From the NCBI GenBank assembly GCA_039714175.1, contig JBDLJV010000105.1:1-7625 (forward strand): 7,625 bases of DNA, written 5' to 3'. Position 1 is the first letter of the stretch. The number at the start of each line of letters is the position of its first letter. Origin of the DNA: B3-G11 sp039714175. GTDB lineage: Bacteria; Actinomycetota; Acidimicrobiia; Spongiisociales; UBA5794. Made by a program: the position numbers and the translations under genes. The notes beneath the pieces were generated by a model. That model had not been told where the DNA came from. It was given only the letters and a program-made list of their open reading frames with translations, and did not search any database. Positions 6,826 to 7,625 of this stretch are shown here, one piece after another.

Positions 6826-6867
6826 TGAACTCCTCGGAAGTCGCAGGCACGCATGTAGTTCAACGAC
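6821..6867 (-). promoter_or_regulatory. Predicted stem covering the start codon and part of the SD of the phosphotransferase gene
   Basis: On the minus strand, GTCGTTGAACT (6867-6857) can pair with AGTTCAATGAC (6831-6821): eleven pairs, one of them G-U, around a 25-base loop. The second arm holds the ATG (6825-6823) and the last two bases of the GAGGAG SD. The first arm begins three bases after the upstream stop codon, within the footprint of a terminating ribosome, so translation of the upstream gene could open the stem. Confidence 0.4.
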
Positions 6868-6870
6868 CGG

Positions 6871-7302
6871 TCAGCTGTCACGGGCCGAGGGTCGAGAGAT
6901 TTGGGACCGCAACCCGGCATCGTCGAAGACCTCCCACATCTCTACGAGCACGCCCCCATCGAACCGGAACACCATCATCTCCTCGACGGATACGGTCGCC
7001 CCTGAGGGCTCGTGGTCCAGCCATGGACCCTGATGCGTTCCCGTGAGCGTGAGCGCCGCTGCAACGAGATCCCCTTGCGCGATCACATGTCGGAGCACCA
7101 TTGTGAGATCGGGAAAGGCGTCCCGCCACGATTGCACGAGACCGGGGAGGGAATCGTGGGCAACGACATGGGTCGAGCCGTTGTAGTGAAAGGGGATCTG
7201 AGTCGCTGTTGCACCATCCAGGAACCCGAACTCAGATCGGTTCCACCCGTCCTCGAAGACCCGCTTCACGAAGTCGGCGTTGGTGCTCTCTGCAGAAGTC
7301 AT
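6871..7302 (-). CDS. SnoaL-like / NTF2-like fold protein (ester cyclase family)
   Basis: The predicted 143-residue protein has the order typical of SnoaL-like ester cyclases. There is an N-terminal helix with VKRVFEDGWN (14-23), then LVQSWRDAFPDLTMVLRHVI with the family hallmark of an aromatic-rich helix followed by FPDL. Next come GDLVAAALTLTGTHQGPW and a closing V-E-M-W-E-V-F-D strand. The family forms alpha+beta cone barrels that bind small hydrophobic ligands; many members have no known substrate, and this one is not identified. An upstream in-frame ATG at 7320 and a longer open frame to 7443 exist, but they lack an SD and the added residues look non-native. The ATG at 7302 is preferred because a GATAAT hexamer stands six bases before it, suggesting a leaderless mRNA. 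The stop is 45 bases before the phosphotransferase start, so the two probably share a transcript. Confidence 0.85.
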   Translation of the reverse strand: MTSAESTNADFVKRVFEDGWNRSEFGFLDGATATQIPFHYNGSTHVVAHDSLPGLVQSWRDAFPDLTMVLRHVIAQGDLVAAALTLTGTHQGPWLDHEPSGATVSVEEMMVFRFDGGVLVEMWEVFDDAGLRSQISRPSARDS

Positions 7303-7308
7303 CGACCC

Positions 7309-7314
7309 ATTATC
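7309..7314 (-). promoter_or_regulatory. Possible -10 hexamer (GATAAT) for a leaderless SnoaL-like transcript
   Basis: GATAAT matches the -10 consensus at five of six positions and is followed by six bases and the ATG at 7302. No SD is present, so transcription starting at the A of the ATG is plausible. No good -35 is visible at the usual distance. Confidence 0.4.
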
Positions 7315-7440
7315 ACGCATCGTCGAGGCACATGGGGTCCGATGTGTGTGAACCAGGCCACTAGCTCCTCGGTTCGTTTGAGCAGCGCGTTCGGAATCAC
7401 GACAGGACACTGTGAAAGGGGGACCCTTCCCCGGACCCAT

Positions 7441-7491
7441 CAAGGTCCTCCCCTTGTGGGAGGACGGGCGAGCTCGCGAGCCAGGAGGGGG
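7441..7491. repeat. REP-like palindromic element
   Basis: Bases 7445-7452 (GTCCTCCC) pair perfectly with 7458-7465 (GGGAGGAC) around the loop CTTGT. This is followed by the self-complementary core GCTCGCGAGC at 7472-7481, and then by a G-rich tail GGAGGGGG (7484-7491) that could pair alternatively with the first arm. The form, a CCTCCCC-TTGTG-GGGAGG hairpin plus a GAGCTCGCGAGC core and a GGAGGGGG tail, resembles short interspersed palindromic elements seen in many high-GC genomes. The family assignment is from memory and was not checked. There is no U-tract, so it is not a typical terminator. Confidence 0.55.
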
Positions 7492-7504
7492 ATGCAGAAG
7501 GAGT

Positions 7505-7525
7505 TCAGGTCTCAGGTTTCAGCAT
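7505..7525. repeat. Heptamer patch of the TCAGGTN type
   Basis: Three period-7 units: TCAGGTC, TCAGGTT and TCAGCAT. The 11-base TCAGGTTTCAG at 7512-7522 is the exact reverse complement of 2113-2123 in the right array of the four-helix-bundle cassette, tying this patch to the same repeat family. Confidence 0.65.
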
Positions 7526-7545
7526 CACCCTTCTGCGCACCGAGC

Positions 7546-7566
7546 GATCACAGATCGCGGATCACG
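7546..7566. repeat. Heptamer patch of the GATCRCR type
   Basis: Three period-7 units: GATCACA, GATCGCG and GATCACG. The unit differs from the TCAGGCN family but the period is the same, and it lies only 20 bases from the previous patch. With only three units, chance is possible. Confidence 0.5.
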
Positions 7567-7625
7567 GGGGGACAGCTGACTAGTCACCGCAAGCAGATCA
7601 GGATGTGTCTCGATATGTCACCCAT

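Larger units (their letters stand above)
7321..7625. other. Intergenic region without a convincing gene, rich in repeats
   Basis: No open frame here has family-like sequence on either strand. What it holds, left to right: the upstream flank of the SnoaL-like gene; a G/C-run segment at 7417-7437 with two copies of GGACCC; a palindromic REP-like element (7441-7491); a TCAGGTN heptamer patch (7505-7525); a GATCRCR heptamer patch (7546-7566); an 8-base palindrome GACTAGTC (7578-7585); and a terminal segment that may be the edge of an insertion sequence. The region looks like a landing site for small repeats. Confidence 0.6.

Noticed and set aside
7303..7443. N-terminal extension of the SnoaL-like protein
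   Set aside because: The extra residues do not resemble the family start, there is no SD, and the -10-like hexamer at 7309-7314 would fall inside it.
7578..7587. ACTAGTCA shared with the right arm of the hairpin at 1645-1652
   Set aside because: An eight-base match is too short to link the two sites.

Overview
The window is GC-rich bacterial chromosome, most likely from an actinobacterium (Actinomycetota, perhaps an Acidimicrobiia-like lineage). The main pointer is a CBS-less IMP dehydrogenase paralogue of the GuaB3 type, overlapping guaA. Two genes with no ribosome binding site but a TAnnnT- or GATAAT-like hexamer six bases before the ATG also fit, because leaderless starts are common in that phylum. 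This placement is inference from gene content; no rRNA or other marker is present.

All but one of the genes lie on the minus strand. Read in their own direction they are: a SnoaL/NTF2-like small protein (7302-6871), an APH/choline-kinase-fold phosphotransferase (6825-5947), tryptophanyl-tRNA synthetase trpS (5932-4949), guaB3 (4857-3700), guaA (3700-2132), and, further on, the N-terminal two-thirds or so of a CheA-type histidine kinase (1536 to the window edge). The guaB3 stop and guaA start share one base, so the two purine genes are coupled. GuaA makes GMP from XMP. GuaB3 belongs to the family that supplies XMP from IMP, although the activity of this subfamily is less settled.

The exception is a plus-strand gene at 1740-2102 for a four-helix-bundle protein of the 23S rRNA intervening-sequence protein / Avd superfamily. 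It is bracketed by two degenerate period-7 arrays that are inverted copies of each other (28 of 34 positions identical; 1651-1684 and 2096-2129). The right array contains the gene's stop codon and ends one base before the guaA stop codon. Next to the left array is a perfect 20-bp inverted repeat with a 3-base loop (1610-1652). Removing 1653-2131 would put this hairpin directly after guaA. The simplest reading is a small gene cassette inserted between guaA and its terminator hairpin.

The same period-7 sequence recurs elsewhere: across the trpS stop codon (4911-4952), as a two-unit fragment before the CheA-like gene (1548-1560), and in the right-hand intergenic region (7505-7525, with a different heptamer at 7546-7566). 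The heptamers therefore behave as a dispersed repeat family. The right-hand 320 bases hold no convincing gene but are dense in repeats: a palindromic REP-like element, the two heptamer patches, and possibly the edge of an insertion sequence at the very end.
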